Assembly: GCF_963583255.1 (NCBI RefSeq)
Contig: NC_084804.1
Location: 22,636,061-22,700,060, forward strand
Length of the DNA: 64,000 bases
Reading direction: 5' to 3'
DNA from: Pyrus communis
Taxonomy: Eukaryota > Streptophyta > Magnoliopsida > Rosales > Rosaceae
Shown here: positions 1 to 11,579 of the stretch, one piece after another
Layout: every line of letters starts with the position of its first letter
Position numbering within the stretch: the stretch's first letter is position 1
Position numbers and translations under genes: made by a program
The notes under the pieces: generated by a model
Databases searched by the model: none
The model's input: only the letters and a program-made list of their open reading frames with translations
What the model was told of the DNA's origin: nothing

Positions 1-412
1 CTTGGGCAGTGAAGAAGGAATGATTAATGAGGTTGGTCTTGCTTGTGTTGCCTCGTTTGTTTGATTTTTGAGGAAGTTGGGGGATCTAAACAATGGCAAG
101 TCAAATATTGGGTTTTGTTGTTCAATGCTTCTTGTATGTAACTATCTGTTTTTGGTGAGGAACTTTTTTCCACTACTTGAAATCAAACTCAGGTTCTGTT
201 CCGTGCCTTTTCTTTGCAATTATTGGTATTGTATTTGTTTATTTGCTTTGCTCTTCTCTGGTGCTAAAAGATTTAGAATATTGAAGGAATGAAAAGTGAA
301 TATTTTGTGTGCATAGCTTAGCCCTGTTTTGGGCTAAATTGGGTGGTCTACGTTTTCTTGTTTCAGAATATCAAACATTTGTAATGAAATTGCGTGGCTG
401 TTTTTCTTGCAG

Positions 413-983
413 TGAAAGTTGGGATACCAGAGTTTTTGAATGGGATTGGCAATGGCGTGGAGTCACATGTAGCCAAGCTTGAATCTGAGATTGGTGACTT
501 CCAAAAGCTGCTTGTCACTCGTACTCTCAGGCTGAAGAAATTTGGTGTTCCTTGCAAGCACGTAAGCAATCTCGTGTCTATGACTTATTATACAGATAGA
601 GACACATTGGCTAGACTTTAACACATCAGAGTTTCTGTTGTTTAATTCTTTCTTGGTATCTGCCTGAGTAATCCTCTAAGCGTTGTTGATGAATGGGTGT
701 GGAATGAGTACCGTGCGTCCTTTTTTTAAAAGACACAAAACGATTATGAGGAATGTGTAAATTTGGCAGTTCATTTCATTAACTCACGTTTCAACAACAA
801 CAACAACATAGCCTTAACCCATTAAGTGGGGTCGGCTATATGAATCCTAGAACGCTATTGCACTCGGCTTAAAGAAATTGATAGCCGGTTTCTGTTTTGC
901 AGAGGAAGCTGATCTTGAAATACACTCACAAGTATCAGCTAGGACTCTGGAGGCCTCGAGCACAGCCGTCAAAGCCTAGCTAG
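413..983 (+). CDS. 3' exons of an unidentified plant gene (partial)
   Basis: Two exons joined by a GT-AG intron. The first (413-561) follows a pyrimidine-rich acceptor ending TTCTTGCAG and stops at a GTAAGC donor after a complete codon. The second (903-983) follows TTTTGCAG and runs to a TAG stop. The joined C-terminus is about 75 residues. It has a helical-looking acidic/basic stretch (ESHVAKLESEIGDFQKLL) followed by a very basic tail with KYTHKYQLGLWRPR. Continuity of frame across the intron and the codon-like composition argue for a real gene. The upstream exons lie left of the window or within 1-412, where an open stretch at about 2-62 (LGSEEGMINEVGLACVASFV) could be an earlier exon. I do not recognise the family. 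The basic tail would suit a small organellar or nucleic-acid-binding protein, but that is a guess. Confidence 0.55.
792..872 (-). mobile_element. 3'-end fragment of a LINE-like (RTE-type) element in the intron
   Basis: Read on the minus strand, the sequence ends in a CCCCACTTAATGGG hairpin-like motif, an AAGGCT motif and a (TTG)n tail. A second, shorter copy of the same motif plus tail lies at 9812-9866. Plant RTE-clade non-LTR retrotransposons typically end in TTG repeats after such a motif. The RTE assignment is from memory of the family. A SINE sharing that 3' end is an alternative. Confidence 0.4.
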
Positions 984-3172
984 TTTAGGAGTGGCATGTC
1001 CTTTACACAGATTTGTCTGCTGCAAATTGTGGCTGTCGCATACTTAATGTATTTGAGCGTTGAAAGAAGAGTTTTGCTTGATTTATGTTCAAGTCGTTCG
1101 TATCCTTTATTTAAATTTCGTAATAATGTTCATTATATTCAGTCCATAACGTAGCTAGCCAGTTGAATATAACAAAATAATTTGTACCACATTTAGTTAC
1201 AACATTGGCCGTCACATCTCTCACATATGTGGAACTCACACGCCGTAGAAACTCGTCTTTGACATGCTAGTGAACTAGGCGAGGCATGTGGAAAACAAAC
1301 GGCATTGGACTCCATACCGTGGGTCCACAAGCATGCCTAGGATAAGCCTATGCATTAGTTCATGCATGCCTAGGATAAGCCTATGCATTGGTTCATTTAA
1401 TGCCCACCCCTCGCTAATATCCAATTCGATTTCAAAGGCAACCGGGGGAAGAAATCCGCTATGGGGGTTAATTTCAACACAGAAAATGATTTATTGATTA
1501 GTGAGTTCAATACCTTAATTTTTATAATTAAACTTATTGTGTGGTTTAACCCGAGTTCCTTCCTCCCCTAATGATGTATAAGGAAGAAACAAAGAGCATC
1601 AACGACGTGGGTGTAGTGATTAAATTTTAGGGTAACTTATTTAGTAAAATGCAGAACAAGAATAATATGTGAAAATAAGTATTATGTATTCTTCGTAAAC
1701 TTTGCTAATATGTTAACAATACATGTAGAATACCTGAATTATGCATGGGTCATTGAAAATAACGTGTGTTATACGTGAAAATTAGGTACTTGCATGTATA
1801 AATGTGTAGTTGTACGTTGGAGTTTTAAAGATGTGCACGAAATTTGAATTTTTTTATTAAAAGAAAAATATGTATATAATATGCATACTATACACAAGAC
1901 TCGAGTGAAGAACAACATCAAACTTTAGTGTGGTGACACAGGTCCAAGCCTGACAAGCTTGTGGCCTTTAGGCTTTTAACTAAGAATCCACCTCAGTGGA
2001 TTATGAATGTGAAGTCTTACTGACTCATGCGAAAGATCCATGCATGTCGAAGCTTGTGAAAGTCCTTACAGTTTTTTGGCTGCTTAGTTGAAAATATGTA
2101 GTAGTACTTTGGGTTTGGGTTGGGATACTCTAATGACAGATTTGCTTGACTAAACATCCAGTGATTTGAGTAGTGATATGAATTAACATACTCCAATATT
2201 GGAGTGCTCATTGTACATATTTTTTTTTTCAAAAGAATTTGTATTAGTAAGGGGAGGAGGGAGAGTTCAAAACTATTATATAATTTAGAGGAGAGGGGTT
2301 TTAAACCCAGAAGACATTGGACATTGGACACATTCGTGGAAGGAAGGGGTCATTATAATTAGTATTATGGTTTATGAGTTGCACCATAAGGATTTTTGAA
2401 ATTCCAGCAAGATTTATTTGGCCTCCGACTTCTTGTAATTCCAGCAAGATTTTTCATGAAGCTCAAACGAAGAACCATATCCTTGTGTTGTACTTTTTTA
2501 ATATACTTTTTTGTTTATGAGTTACACCATAATCACAATTGGCACATGACTTGTCAAACTGATATGTGACAAGGGACAATATATCCTCCACTCGCCAAAA
2601 CAAAAATCAGTTGTACTTTTCATTTGCTTCATCGCAGAAAACAAAAAACCACCATACATTTTTCTTTTTCAACTTTTCCTTGAAATGCTTGTCAGTGTTA
2701 AAATTGATTAAAGATGTATCGCCATCCTATTGGAAATGTAGAGTTGTAATGTCTTGATTTCATTGATTTACAATATTACAAATATATACTAATCAATTGA
2801 TTTGGAGTACAAGTAATCTTAAGTTAATAGGGATTGATAAGATTTTTACCACACGCTCAAAAGGGTTGAAAACACCTATAATACTTGCAAGAATAACAAG
2901 GATATTGTAGTATAAATGGTTATAGTAAGGTCGTTCTCCAAAAGAATTATTAAATAATTTGTATCAAACCAAATCTCAATTAATTTTTTAAAGGCAAATT
3001 TTTGGGATGATTGATTTTATGACCTAATTAAATAAAAACGAATTTAATTAAAGAAAGTAGAAAAATCTGCAATATTAAAGATGAGGAGAAAGAAACAGTT
3101 TTTAGAAATCAAATTGAGAAAGCACTAGGATTCCGTCGTCACCTTAACAATCCTATATAGTTCTCTCAATTA
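984..3172. other. Non-genic stretch
   Basis: AT-rich sequence with many stops in all frames. Apart from the 33-bp tandem duplication listed separately I see no gene, RNA or intact element. The part from about 2830 to 3172 continues in the same style after 4489, so the hAT element at 3181-4480 was inserted into it. Confidence 0.5.
1331..1396 (+). repeat. 33-bp tandem duplication
   Basis: Two adjacent 33-bp copies (1331-1363 and 1364-1396) beginning GCATGCCTAGGATAAGCC. They differ at one position near the end (ATTAGTT versus ATTGGTT). Confidence 0.9.
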
Positions 3173-3180
3173 CTTATGAC

Positions 3181-4297
3181 TAGGGGTGGTTCGGTATGGG
3201 ATATTGAACCAAAACCTTAGTCCCGATTCCCAAACCAAAATGATCAGGATTCCCAGTTTCAAGACCGATCCCAAACCAAATTTTCGGGAATCCCGAAATA
3301 GTTTCGGTATTTTCGGGACAATGGGAATCTCGAAATATTTTTGGACTTTTCGGCTATAATAACTTGGCTGTGGCTGTGCAGTGTGCAGAATAGCAAATCT
3401 GCACTGCATATCTTGGCAGTGCAGTGATCAAAATTTGGCTGGGTTATAACTTGGCTATGCCTATGCAGTGTGCAGAATAGCAAATCTGCATTGCATATCT
3501 TGGTTGTGCACTGTGTATCATATCTTGGCTGTGCAGTGAAGTGATCATCACAATAAATTAACAATCTGCTGCCTATTCTACACTGCCAATCTGCCTATTC
3601 TACTACAAATCCATGCAACAAAAATAAATTAACAAATCCAAAACCAGAGTTTACTAGGTTCCTTCAGAAATTCTTCTACGATTGACATAATTTGAGTCAA
3701 AGAAGCGGGATATGAACTTATAGTTTACATGTGTGCAAGTGTTCACGTGAGTGAGGATTTATGCATGTGTAAACAGTTTAAAAGCACAAATAATGTCATG
3801 CTTTGATGACCATTTCAACAACATTACGTTATGAGCAAAATTTCTTTTACCTTGTAAACATAACGAACTATTCAAATCAAGGTTTCTTTTCTTGTTCTAA
3901 ATAGTAAAAGAAATCATGATTTCACACCAGGAAGGATAAATCATACACAATTCATATTGGAGATGCATTCGCATAGCCTATAAGAATATATATAACCATA
4001 ATCGGTTGAAAAGAACGAATGGGGTACCTCGCTAAAATCCATATAAATGAATTCAAGTAGACAATCAAGATAATTGATTTCTATAAAGAGAAACCATCAA
4101 AGCTCACAACTAACTGGTAGAAGACAAGGATCCCAAACACGATAAAAAGAGGGAAAACATTTTACAAGGAACAAAGAAACAAAAGTAAAAAAGCTCTGAT
4201 TGCATAAGGTATTTTAGAAAATATTTAAGTCAGGCTCCCTCCCCCCTTTAACCTCTCATTCCCTCTATATATATTCTAAATATATATTTAAAAATTA

Positions 4298-4333
<36 letters not shown>

Positions 4334-4480
4334 GTTTGGTTTGGGATTACGGAAATCCCAAAAACTTGAGACCGATTTTCGTACCGAAATTTTCGGGAAT
4401 TTCGGTTTGGGATTTTTTTGGTTTGGTTTAGGGAATTTTTCGGTTCGGTTTGGGATTTTTGGGATTTTTTTCCAGCCCTA
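3181..4480 (+). mobile_element. Non-autonomous hAT-type DNA transposon, 1.3 kb
   Basis: The left end TAGGGGTGG and the right end CCAGCCCTA are inverted repeats (8 of 9 matching). The element is flanked by a perfect 8-bp direct repeat CTTATGAC (3173-3180 and 4481-4488), the target-site size of hAT transposases. The subterminal regions are rich in inverted copies of a CGGTTTGG-like motif, possible transposase-binding sites. No transposase reading frame is present, so it would depend on a partner in trans. Inside are two copies, 88 bp apart, of a segment containing GCAGTGTGCAGAATAGC (about 3363 and 3451), and an (AT)n tract at 4302-4329. Calling it hAT rests on the 8-bp duplication and the TAGGG ends. 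Confidence 0.85.
4302..4329. repeat. (AT)n microsatellite
   Basis: About 14 uninterrupted AT units inside the hAT-type element, close to its right subterminal repeats. Confidence 0.9.
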
Positions 4481-4488
4481 CTTATGAC

Positions 4489-5640
4489 TTATATATGCAT
4501 ATTTTGAAAGTTAGGTTTTCCTAATATATGACTAATTGGACCCCCAATATAGAGCGTATATCAAACATGCAATCCGTTTGTAGTATTCAGATCCAATCTA
4601 AACATGTCTGACTCATTACGTTTTGTGAAACCCTCTGAAAAACCATGCAACCCTTAAGACCAATCTAAACATGCATGACTCATTCGTCAATTTCAAGGAT
4701 CGAACTCCGACCAATATTGCATCAAATTACTTTTCTAAATATCCTAATGGTTGCAAATCATCAAGACACTTAGATAGTTTAAACCGGTTAATAATAACTC
4801 AAAAACCTGCATGCATAATATCATAAGCAAATTGAACAAAAACTACATATTCTTACTAAGGCTCGTGTCATCACCCTAGCAAAATGGATTAATTACGCAT
4901 ATTCATACTTAAAATCAAAAGAATTATATTGAAATAATAAAAGATAAAAGAACATCTTGAATGTAAAAGTCTGAAAGTCTGCAAGCTTGGCCCATTTCCT
5001 CTCTTTGATATCAAATAAAGAAGAAGGAAAAATAGGGCCAACCAAACTTATTTATAAAATGCTAGAATTCAATATCCTAGAAAAAAGGTCTACCAATCAG
5101 ACCAGGAAACCAAATAAATCAAAATAAATTAGGAAATCCTAAATTAAATAGTAAAATTCGCACAAAATCTGCACCACCACGTTTTTTACCCCATATATGC
5201 TCCAAAACCGGCCCAAGATAGCTGGAATATTCTAAACACTTCTCCAAAAGGCCATGAACGCATTAGATGCCATCTTGGGATCTAAAATTTGCAATTAAGC
5301 ACAAAAACGTCACTTTTCAATAATGTACACTATTTCCTTATTCCATCACCAGAAAATAACCATTTGGTAGAAGAAAAAAAACCAATATTTTGAAACGAAC
5401 ACACCAAGAGACACACAAACGTCCTCCAATTTGAATCACTCCAACATTGGTCCATTTGGTCATGTTTTGCTCCAGAGGAAGTCGAATGTTGTATATTGAA
5501 AAAATAAAGCACAGTATCAAAATTCTACCAAAATAATTACCTAAACATACTAAGAATATGATAAAATATATGATACAAAATCACCTCATTAGGGATTTAC
5601 AAAAGCTACCTCACAAAATCATAAAACGGATTTCCTACAC
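4489..5640. other. Non-genic stretch, probably including part of a copia 3' LTR
   Basis: No gene seen. The high-coordinate part (from about 5645 down) follows a polypurine tract on the minus strand, so it should be the start of the 3' LTR of the copia remnant. I could not find its other end or a matching 5' LTR. Confidence 0.35.
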
Positions 5641-5645
5641 TAATA

Positions 5646-8012
5646 GCCCCCCCCCTCTCAAACTTGCCAGTCTCAAAGTGATAAGTTTGGACCTCAGAAG
5701 TTCAAAATGTGGCTTCAGAAGCCTTTGGTGAAAACATTTGCAAGTTGATCAATGAAAGGAATGAATTAGACTTATAAGTACCAATCTTCACCAACTCACG
5801 AACAAAGTGATAATCAAGCTCAATATGATTCGTCCGAGCATGAAAAACTGGATTGGTTGCCATGTAGGTAGTACTCAAATTATCAAAAAATAAGAAGATG
5901 GGCGAACGTACTAGATAATGAAGCTCACAAAGAACATAAGAAAGCCATATAGATTCTGCACATGTATAAGCCAATGCCTTGTATTTGGATTCAACATTTG
6001 AACGAGAGACAGTCAATTGCTAGGTGGAGCTCCAAGAAATCAAATTAAGCCATGAAAAACAAGAAACCCTGAAGTGAAGCGACGGGTGTCTGGACATCTA
6101 AGCAAATCAACATCAAAATACCCACAAAGCATAGGAGGAACAGGCGAATGTCGAAAAGAGATTCTATGCTCAAGAGATTCTAGCAATAATAAGATGCATG
6201 TGAGTAGGTCAAGACATGAATTAAGAGAGATGTTTGACCACATATGCAATGTCCGGATGAGTTAAAGTGAGATACTGTAGAGAGCCTAATAGATGACGAA
6301 ATTCCAAAGGATCAGAAAGCAAGTACCATCCTTATTGGATAACTGGGCTCAAGAAGCTATGAGAGTACAGCAAGGTTTACAATCCATCATGTTGGTCCAC
6401 CATATGTAAATCAAGGGCATATCTAATCTGACAGAGATGAAGGCCAACCATAGTAAAACGAACCTTAAGGCCCAAACAATAAAGAAGAGGACCAAGTTCC
6501 TTAATTTCAAATTCATGTCCCAAAAGAGCCATAAAGCGTCAGAGAGCCTCAGAATTATTCCCAAATAAAACAATGTCATCCGCATAAAGTAATAAGATAA
6601 GGTGACCATGGTGAAAGGTGAAGAAAAAGGGATTACCCAAGCTTTGAACAAAACCATGATGAAGAATAAAAGTACTAAAGCATTGGAATCAAGCACAGGG
6701 AGCCTGTTTGAGGCTGTCATATGTAACTTACAAACAATGAGGGGGTTGAGGATCCACAAAACCTAGGGGCTCAACCATAAAGACATCCTCATGTCAGTAA
6801 CCATGTAAGAATGCATTTTTAATATCCAATTGACGAATAAACCACCCATTTGTGACAGCTAAACTGAGCACAAGGCGAATAGTGGCGGGCTTAACATCCA
6901 GATTGAATGTCTCATCATAATCGAACTCATTTCGTTGATGAAAGTCTTTAGTAACCAAATGAACTGTGTAGCACTCAATAAACCCATATGCATGACGCTT
7001 AATTCGAAATACCCATTTGTAACCAATTAAATTTTGAGATGGATGAGAAGGAAGAAGAGACCACGTACCAATTTTAATTAAAGCATTAAATTCTTCCCCC
7101 ATCATTGTACACCACTTAGCAATACCATACGCCTATGTGAGAGCAGGTCATCATGGGATTACTTGTAAAGGGAACGACATTAGAGCTACAGGGCCGTGAG
7201 TGGCTGGCTTCAAAGATGGCACTGGAACATGCAAGGGCGCTGAAGTAGGCAAAGTAGGCTGAGTTACTGGAGCAGATGAAGTGAGCTGCGGCCCAAGAGT
7301 AGACGTGTTGGGCTGAGGCCCAGAAAGAGCAGCAAGTGCAAGAGGTAGGTTCGTGAGTTCAAGTGGGCCTAGAGAGACAGATGGGCCGTGCACAAAGGAA
7401 GAATGACTGGACATCATGGGCTGGGCAGCAGGCCAAGAGACACAGTTGGGCTCCAGGAGAAGGGGTACGGAAGTGGACTAGTCTGTAAGGGTAGCAAGAC
7501 GCACAAGGGAAATTTATTTCGTTGAAAGTGAATTGGTGGGAGATAAAAAACCGATTGGTCTCTAGGTCAAGGCATCAATATCCTTTAAATTGTAAGTTGT
7601 AACCTACAACAACACATTCTTTCAAGTGAGGTTCCAATTAGTTAGTGGTATAAGCGCCTAAGTGCAGCTAACACGCACAACCAAACATATGAAGAGAGGA
7701 CAAATTTGGGTGACGACCAAAAAGATGAAAAATAAGGACTAAACCAACGAACGACCAAGGAAGGGAGAAGGTTATTGAGAAATGTTGTAGTGAGAGCGGC
7801 TTCGACCCAAGGGGAGGACGGGGCATGAGTAGTGTTTAGGATAAAACAGGGTGACAATGGAGATGTGACAGTGTTTACATTCGACAAGACCATTTTGTTA
7901 AAGTGTGTGAGGACACGAGATACGATGAACAATCCCAATTTGATGACAAAATATTTTAAATGAATTATTGACGTATTCCATACCACCATCGGTTCTAAAG
8001 GCAAATTCAATT
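5646..8012 (-). pseudogene. Decayed Ty1/copia pol (integrase to RNase H) with 3' polypurine tract
   Basis: Read on the minus strand from high to low coordinates. An integrase core fragment lies at about 7870-8012 (FRTDGGMEYVN, then HRISCPHT before a frame break). A Pro/Ser-rich linker with CHGP-like segments follows at about 7151-7417. The first half of reverse transcriptase is at 6794-7105 ([20 protein letters not shown]). The second half is frameshifted but keeps the catalytic YADD near 6575. RNase H is at 5702-6016 (SRSNVESKYKALA, NPVFHARTNHIELDYHFVRE). A G-rich polypurine tract with eight consecutive G lies at about 5646-5662, just before the expected 3' LTR. Gag, protease and the 5' LTR are not visible. 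Several frameshifts and stops make it non-functional. Confidence 0.85.
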
Positions 8013-9329
8013 GATAATATCCATAGATGTGGATAATGTATATCCAGTGACATTAAATATGTGTAATTTTTGGGTTAGGTAGACCAAATTTTGAGTTCTA
8101 TTAACAAAATTAAGGTTCCAATCCTAAAATTAAATGCACCGATGAGTATCCCAACTTCTTATTATGTTTGGATATGAAATAACTTTCCACATCCTCCCAA
8201 AATACCTGTATATATTGAATTTCTTGTCAGTCGGGACTAAAGGGATTTGTGTTACATAAAATAACGAGCTTCACTAACCCAAAAAGATGGATATACTACC
8301 CTCATTTTCTTTATTAATAACACAGTGCTTCTCACCTAAGGTGTTCATTTGGAGGACCTATAAGGTTCTCTTCAATGAGAACCCTCAGAATGATCTGACG
8401 ATATATTAACTTATAAGCTTAACCTATCCTTCTTATACCTAATCAAAATTCTAACGTACAAAAGGAAAACCAATACCCATCAAACCCACTATCGTCCCCT
8501 CACCCTCCAAACTACCTTCTTTCTCATATTTTTCCTCTCTCTTTCGACCCACCCGACATAACATTCTACCCCACCTAACACCAATGAATATATTGTTCGG
8601 GTTTTTTCTCCCTTGGTCGGTTGATGGGGGCTTTGCCTTTAGCGAGGTAGAATCAAGCATAGTTATTGGTGGACGATGTGAGCGATTTGTTGGAGAACTG
8701 AAGATAAGCGAATGGGTTTGTGGCGAGCAGATGCATTTTGGAATCCAACCTAGCTTCTGAGAGTTGGAGAAGGGTGAGGTGATGGCACTGTATAAGGGAG
8801 GTTTGGTGGTGGCGTTGTACGAGCGTGCTGCATCGATTCTTATTTCTAGGTATTTTAAAATTAAAAAAAAAGAAAGTGTTCTGTAGAAAATTATTTTTGA
8901 TTTTAGGTGTGGAAAGATTATGTGGGGATCCCTACTTAATGGAGGACAAGATATGGGACAATTGATAAAACGACAGAATAAATATTTTGGTGTCAAAATT
9001 GCATGTATAATATATTATTTTAAAGGGAATCGCAAGCAGATCAGGACTCATGGTTACCATGAGCCCGTTGGGTTTAAGGCCAAAACCGATCATCTAGACT
9101 TCCAAAACCGCAAAATAAAAGTTTGTAATAAATTCAAACTTTTCAATTGTCATCCAATTAATCTCATTTACTTTTGTTTTAATTTCTTAAGGCTTTTTAA
9201 TTGTCTCAAGGTGTTGCAAATGGCTTATTTAAGTGGTGGCTATTTCCATTGTGACCAATCAGTCCAAAACTAATAAAACAACATTTACGATTTTATCCTA
9301 ATCTCTGGTGGATTCTAAAATCTTTAGTT
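8013..9329. other. Non-genic stretch
   Basis: No recognisable gene or element. A 181-codon open frame on the minus strand (8451-8996) has no family signature and is not called. Confidence 0.4.
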
Positions 9330-9811
9330 CTTCAGGATTTACATGGAAGAGTGAACATGGAAGTGGGAAGAAAGCTTTTTACTTTTGTGTCTGAACATTT
9401 TGTGTTTGAACTTTTTATTTTTTATTTTTTATTTTTTTATTTTTATTTTTAAATGGGAATGAGATAGGGAAAGAGTGAACATGGAAGTGGGAAGAAAGGT
9501 TTTTGTTTTCTATTTTTTAATATTAGATGAATGCTAAAATCATATTTAGAAGAGGCTTCAATAGAAAACAGCAAAATTTAGTTTTGTGAGATTACATTAT
9601 TTTGCCCATAAATTTTTTAATTTTATTATTATTATTATTATTATTAGTATTTTATTTTTTTTGTGATAGAAGACTAAATAGTATTTTCACCCTCTTTTGG
9701 TTGACAAAGAAAGTTTTATTAATAGGTAGTTTAGATTTTATTTTTATTTTTATATATATACTTTTTCTTTACAACGGTTCATCGATTTTTTTAGCTTTAC
9801 CTATAGGGATA
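9330..9811 (+). repeat. Dispersed repeat family, copy 1
   Basis: Contains TGTGTCTGAACATTTTGTG, then a repeated AGAGTGAACATGGAAGTG block (9348 and 9473). These are followed by AGAGGCTTCAATAGAAAACAG, a stretch ending ATTACATTATTTTGCCCAT, an (ATT)n tract and a tail with CTTTTTCTTTACAACGG. Related blocks recur at about 10990-11330, 12240-12434 (inverted) and 14950-15240. No coding capacity. The class is unknown to me. Confidence 0.65.
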
Positions 9812-9866
9812 GAACAACAACAACAACAACAACAATAATAAAGCCTTTTTCCACTAAGTGGGGCTT
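9812..9866 (-). mobile_element. Short LINE-like (RTE-type) 3'-end fragment, second copy
   Basis: (CAA)n followed by AATAAAGCC and CCACTAAGTGGGG on the plus strand. On the minus strand this is the same motif plus (TTG)n tail as at 792-872, but strongly 5'-truncated. Confidence 0.4.
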
Positions 9867-9922
9867 GAAGATCTACTTAAATTTTCTTAATCATTAACAT
9901 CATTAGTAAAATTTTTGTATTG

Positions 9923-9961
9923 TAGCTAGCCAAATGATCCAAATGTTAATTTGGCTAGCTA
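9923..9961. repeat. Short perfect palindrome
   Basis: TAGCTAGCCAAAT (9923-9935) and its exact reverse complement (9949-9961) are separated by 13 bases. This could be a very short fold-back remnant. Confidence 0.8.
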
Positions 9962-10206
9962 TAACTTCCAACAGATATATTTTGGGATAAGTTAAAATGT
10001 TTTGTCTCTTCCTTCTTCCTACATCTCTCCTCTCTCTTGTCTCCTCCTCCTTCTTTGTCCTTCTTTGTCTCCTACTTTTCTTCGTACTTCTCTCTCTTCA
10101 CCTCTTCTTCTTTGCATCGTTCCTAGATTTATGAGGGTTTTTTTTTTTATGAGAACCATTGGGATTTTTAGTTTTGGTTTTCCATTTCATATTTTTTGAA
10201 AGTATT

Positions 10207-10500
10207 TGTCACATCCCGGCCTAGGCTCCCATCACATCCCAGGCTCGACACCACCGTAGCACGATATTATTCGCTTTGGGCCCCGACCATGCCCTCACGG
10301 TTTTGTTTCTGGGAGCTCACACGAGAACTTCCCAGTAGGTGACCCATCCTGGAAATGCTCTCGCGCGAACTTGCTTAACTTTAGAGTTTCAATGGAACCC
10401 GAAGCTAGTGAGCTCCCAAAAGGTCTCGTGCTAAGTAAAGATGAGAATATACATATAAGCCTTACAGGATCCACTCCCTTGGGCAATATGGGATGTGACA
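10207..10500 (-). mobile_element. Solo LTR of a Cassandra-type TRIM with embedded 5S rRNA-like sequence
   Basis: On the minus strand the 294-bp sequence begins TGTCACATCCC and ends GGGATGTGACA, the TG...CA form of an LTR. At 10310-10390 it carries a stretch clearly matching plant 5S rRNA: AAGTTAAGCAAG (A-box region) and GGATGGGTCACC followed by TGGGAAGT (C-box region). A 5S-derived segment in the LTR is the hallmark of the Cassandra family of terminal-repeat retrotransposons in miniature, whose LTRs carry a Pol III promoter. Flanks are GTATT (left) and TTATT (right), a 5-bp target duplication with one mismatch. No primer-binding site, polypurine tract or second LTR is nearby, so this is a solo LTR. 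Confidence 0.88.
10310..10390 (-). promoter_or_regulatory. 5S rRNA-derived internal Pol III promoter-like segment
   Basis: Lies in the same orientation as the Cassandra-type LTR. The A-box and C-box regions of 5S genes are recognisable, but the ends of a true 5S gene are missing and several bases differ, so it is not a functional 5S rRNA gene. Whether it still recruits TFIIIA and Pol III cannot be told from sequence. Confidence 0.7.
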
Positions 10501-10541
10501 TTATTTGATTGTGATGATTTCGATAAATAAATTTTGAAACC

Positions 10542-10710
10542 GATCTTGCAAAAATACTGAAATTTTGAAAATGATCTTGCAAAAGTGCAAGATTTTTGAA
10601 ATTGATCTTGCGAAAGTTCAAAAATTTTGAAACTGATCTTACAGAAGTACAAAAAATTCTAAAACTAATGTCGAAGTGCATGAATTATAAAACTGATCTT
10701 GCATAAATTA
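10542..10710 (+). repeat. 31-bp degenerate tandem array
   Basis: Units starting GATCTTGC lie at 10542, 10573, 10604, 10635 and 10695, with a decayed unit at about 10666. Spacing is 31 bp with AT-rich filler of the form TTTTGAAAnT. The array begins about 40 bp from the end of the Cassandra-type LTR. Confidence 0.85.
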
Positions 10711-10858
10711 GTTTTTACGGATCTAAAGTCAATTTGAAATTTTTACAGATTGTGTAGTTTTGAACAAGTCTATAGGAAGTATGGCTAAAGTTTTAACATT
10801 TTGGCTTGCTTATTTTTTAGGCTAGATTTGTTAAGGTTTGTACTTTTGTCTCTCCTTG

Positions 10859-11330
10859 AAATAATTCAAAGGGTAATGCTAGGAAAACCAACTAGTTAGA
10901 CCAAATTTGTAAACCATGAAAGTGGTTGATGATTGGATTATACTAAAATGTTGATTTACATGCTTATTTCCTATTGGTGATACATCGCATAGTTTGAAAT
11001 TACTCTAAGAGAATTCTGTTGGCATTCAACTTCAACTTCAACTTCATAAAGTATTTATATATATTTTTTTTATATTTACTTTTTCTTTACGATGGTTCAT
11101 TGATTTTTTTTTTTTTAGCTTTACCAATAGGGACAAAACCACTAATTATATTTTACTCTAATTCAAAAATAGTGAATTTCTATAAAATATGTTTTGTGTT
11201 TTTGTACTGTAGTTAAAGTTAAAAAATTCGATGAACAGCCAAAAAGAAAAAGTAAATATAAAAGACACTAGCATATGCCTATGTCTACACATTTTGTGTC
11301 TGAACATTTTTTATTTTTATTTGGACAAAT
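10859..11330. repeat. Dispersed repeat blocks (copy 2 of the 9.3-kb family, plus another repeat)
   Basis: 11083-11143 repeats the CTTTTTCTTTAC / GGTTCATtGATTTTT / AGCTTTACC block of 9757-9811. About 11290-11320 repeats the TTTTGTGTCTGAACATTTT block. The part at 10872-11000 (AATGCTAGG, ATTGGTGATACATC) resembles the sequence flanking the gypsy insertion near 28660-28741 and 38150-38290. Confidence 0.5.
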
Positions 11331-11579
11331 ATCAAATAGGAAAGATAGGGGCAGATACCCAAGAGAGTCTTCAAACAGAAAAGGAATACAACCAGGAGGA
11401 GGACTTTGCGATTCAAAATAACCCAAGTCATAAGTCAATCCAATCCTCTCTGGTTGCGCATTCAACAACTACAACCTTAACACTACGCTCCAAGGCCGTT
11501 TTTGACGCCTCTAGACAACCCTTGCTGCTTCGCCAACGCACAACTTTCACGTGATCATAACACTTGAGCATATATATTT

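Noticed and set aside
8451..8996. 181-codon open frame on the minus strand
   Set aside because: No domain, repeated low-complexity Ser/Pro/Thr content, no splice or codon-use support. Probably a chance frame.
9602..9838. Frame with a poly-Leu start and poly-Gln end
   Set aside because: Translation of (ATT)n and (CAA)n low-complexity DNA inside repeats.
10310..10390. Possible 5S rRNA gene
   Set aside because: Ends are missing and it lies within a TG...CA LTR, so it is the Cassandra-derived segment.
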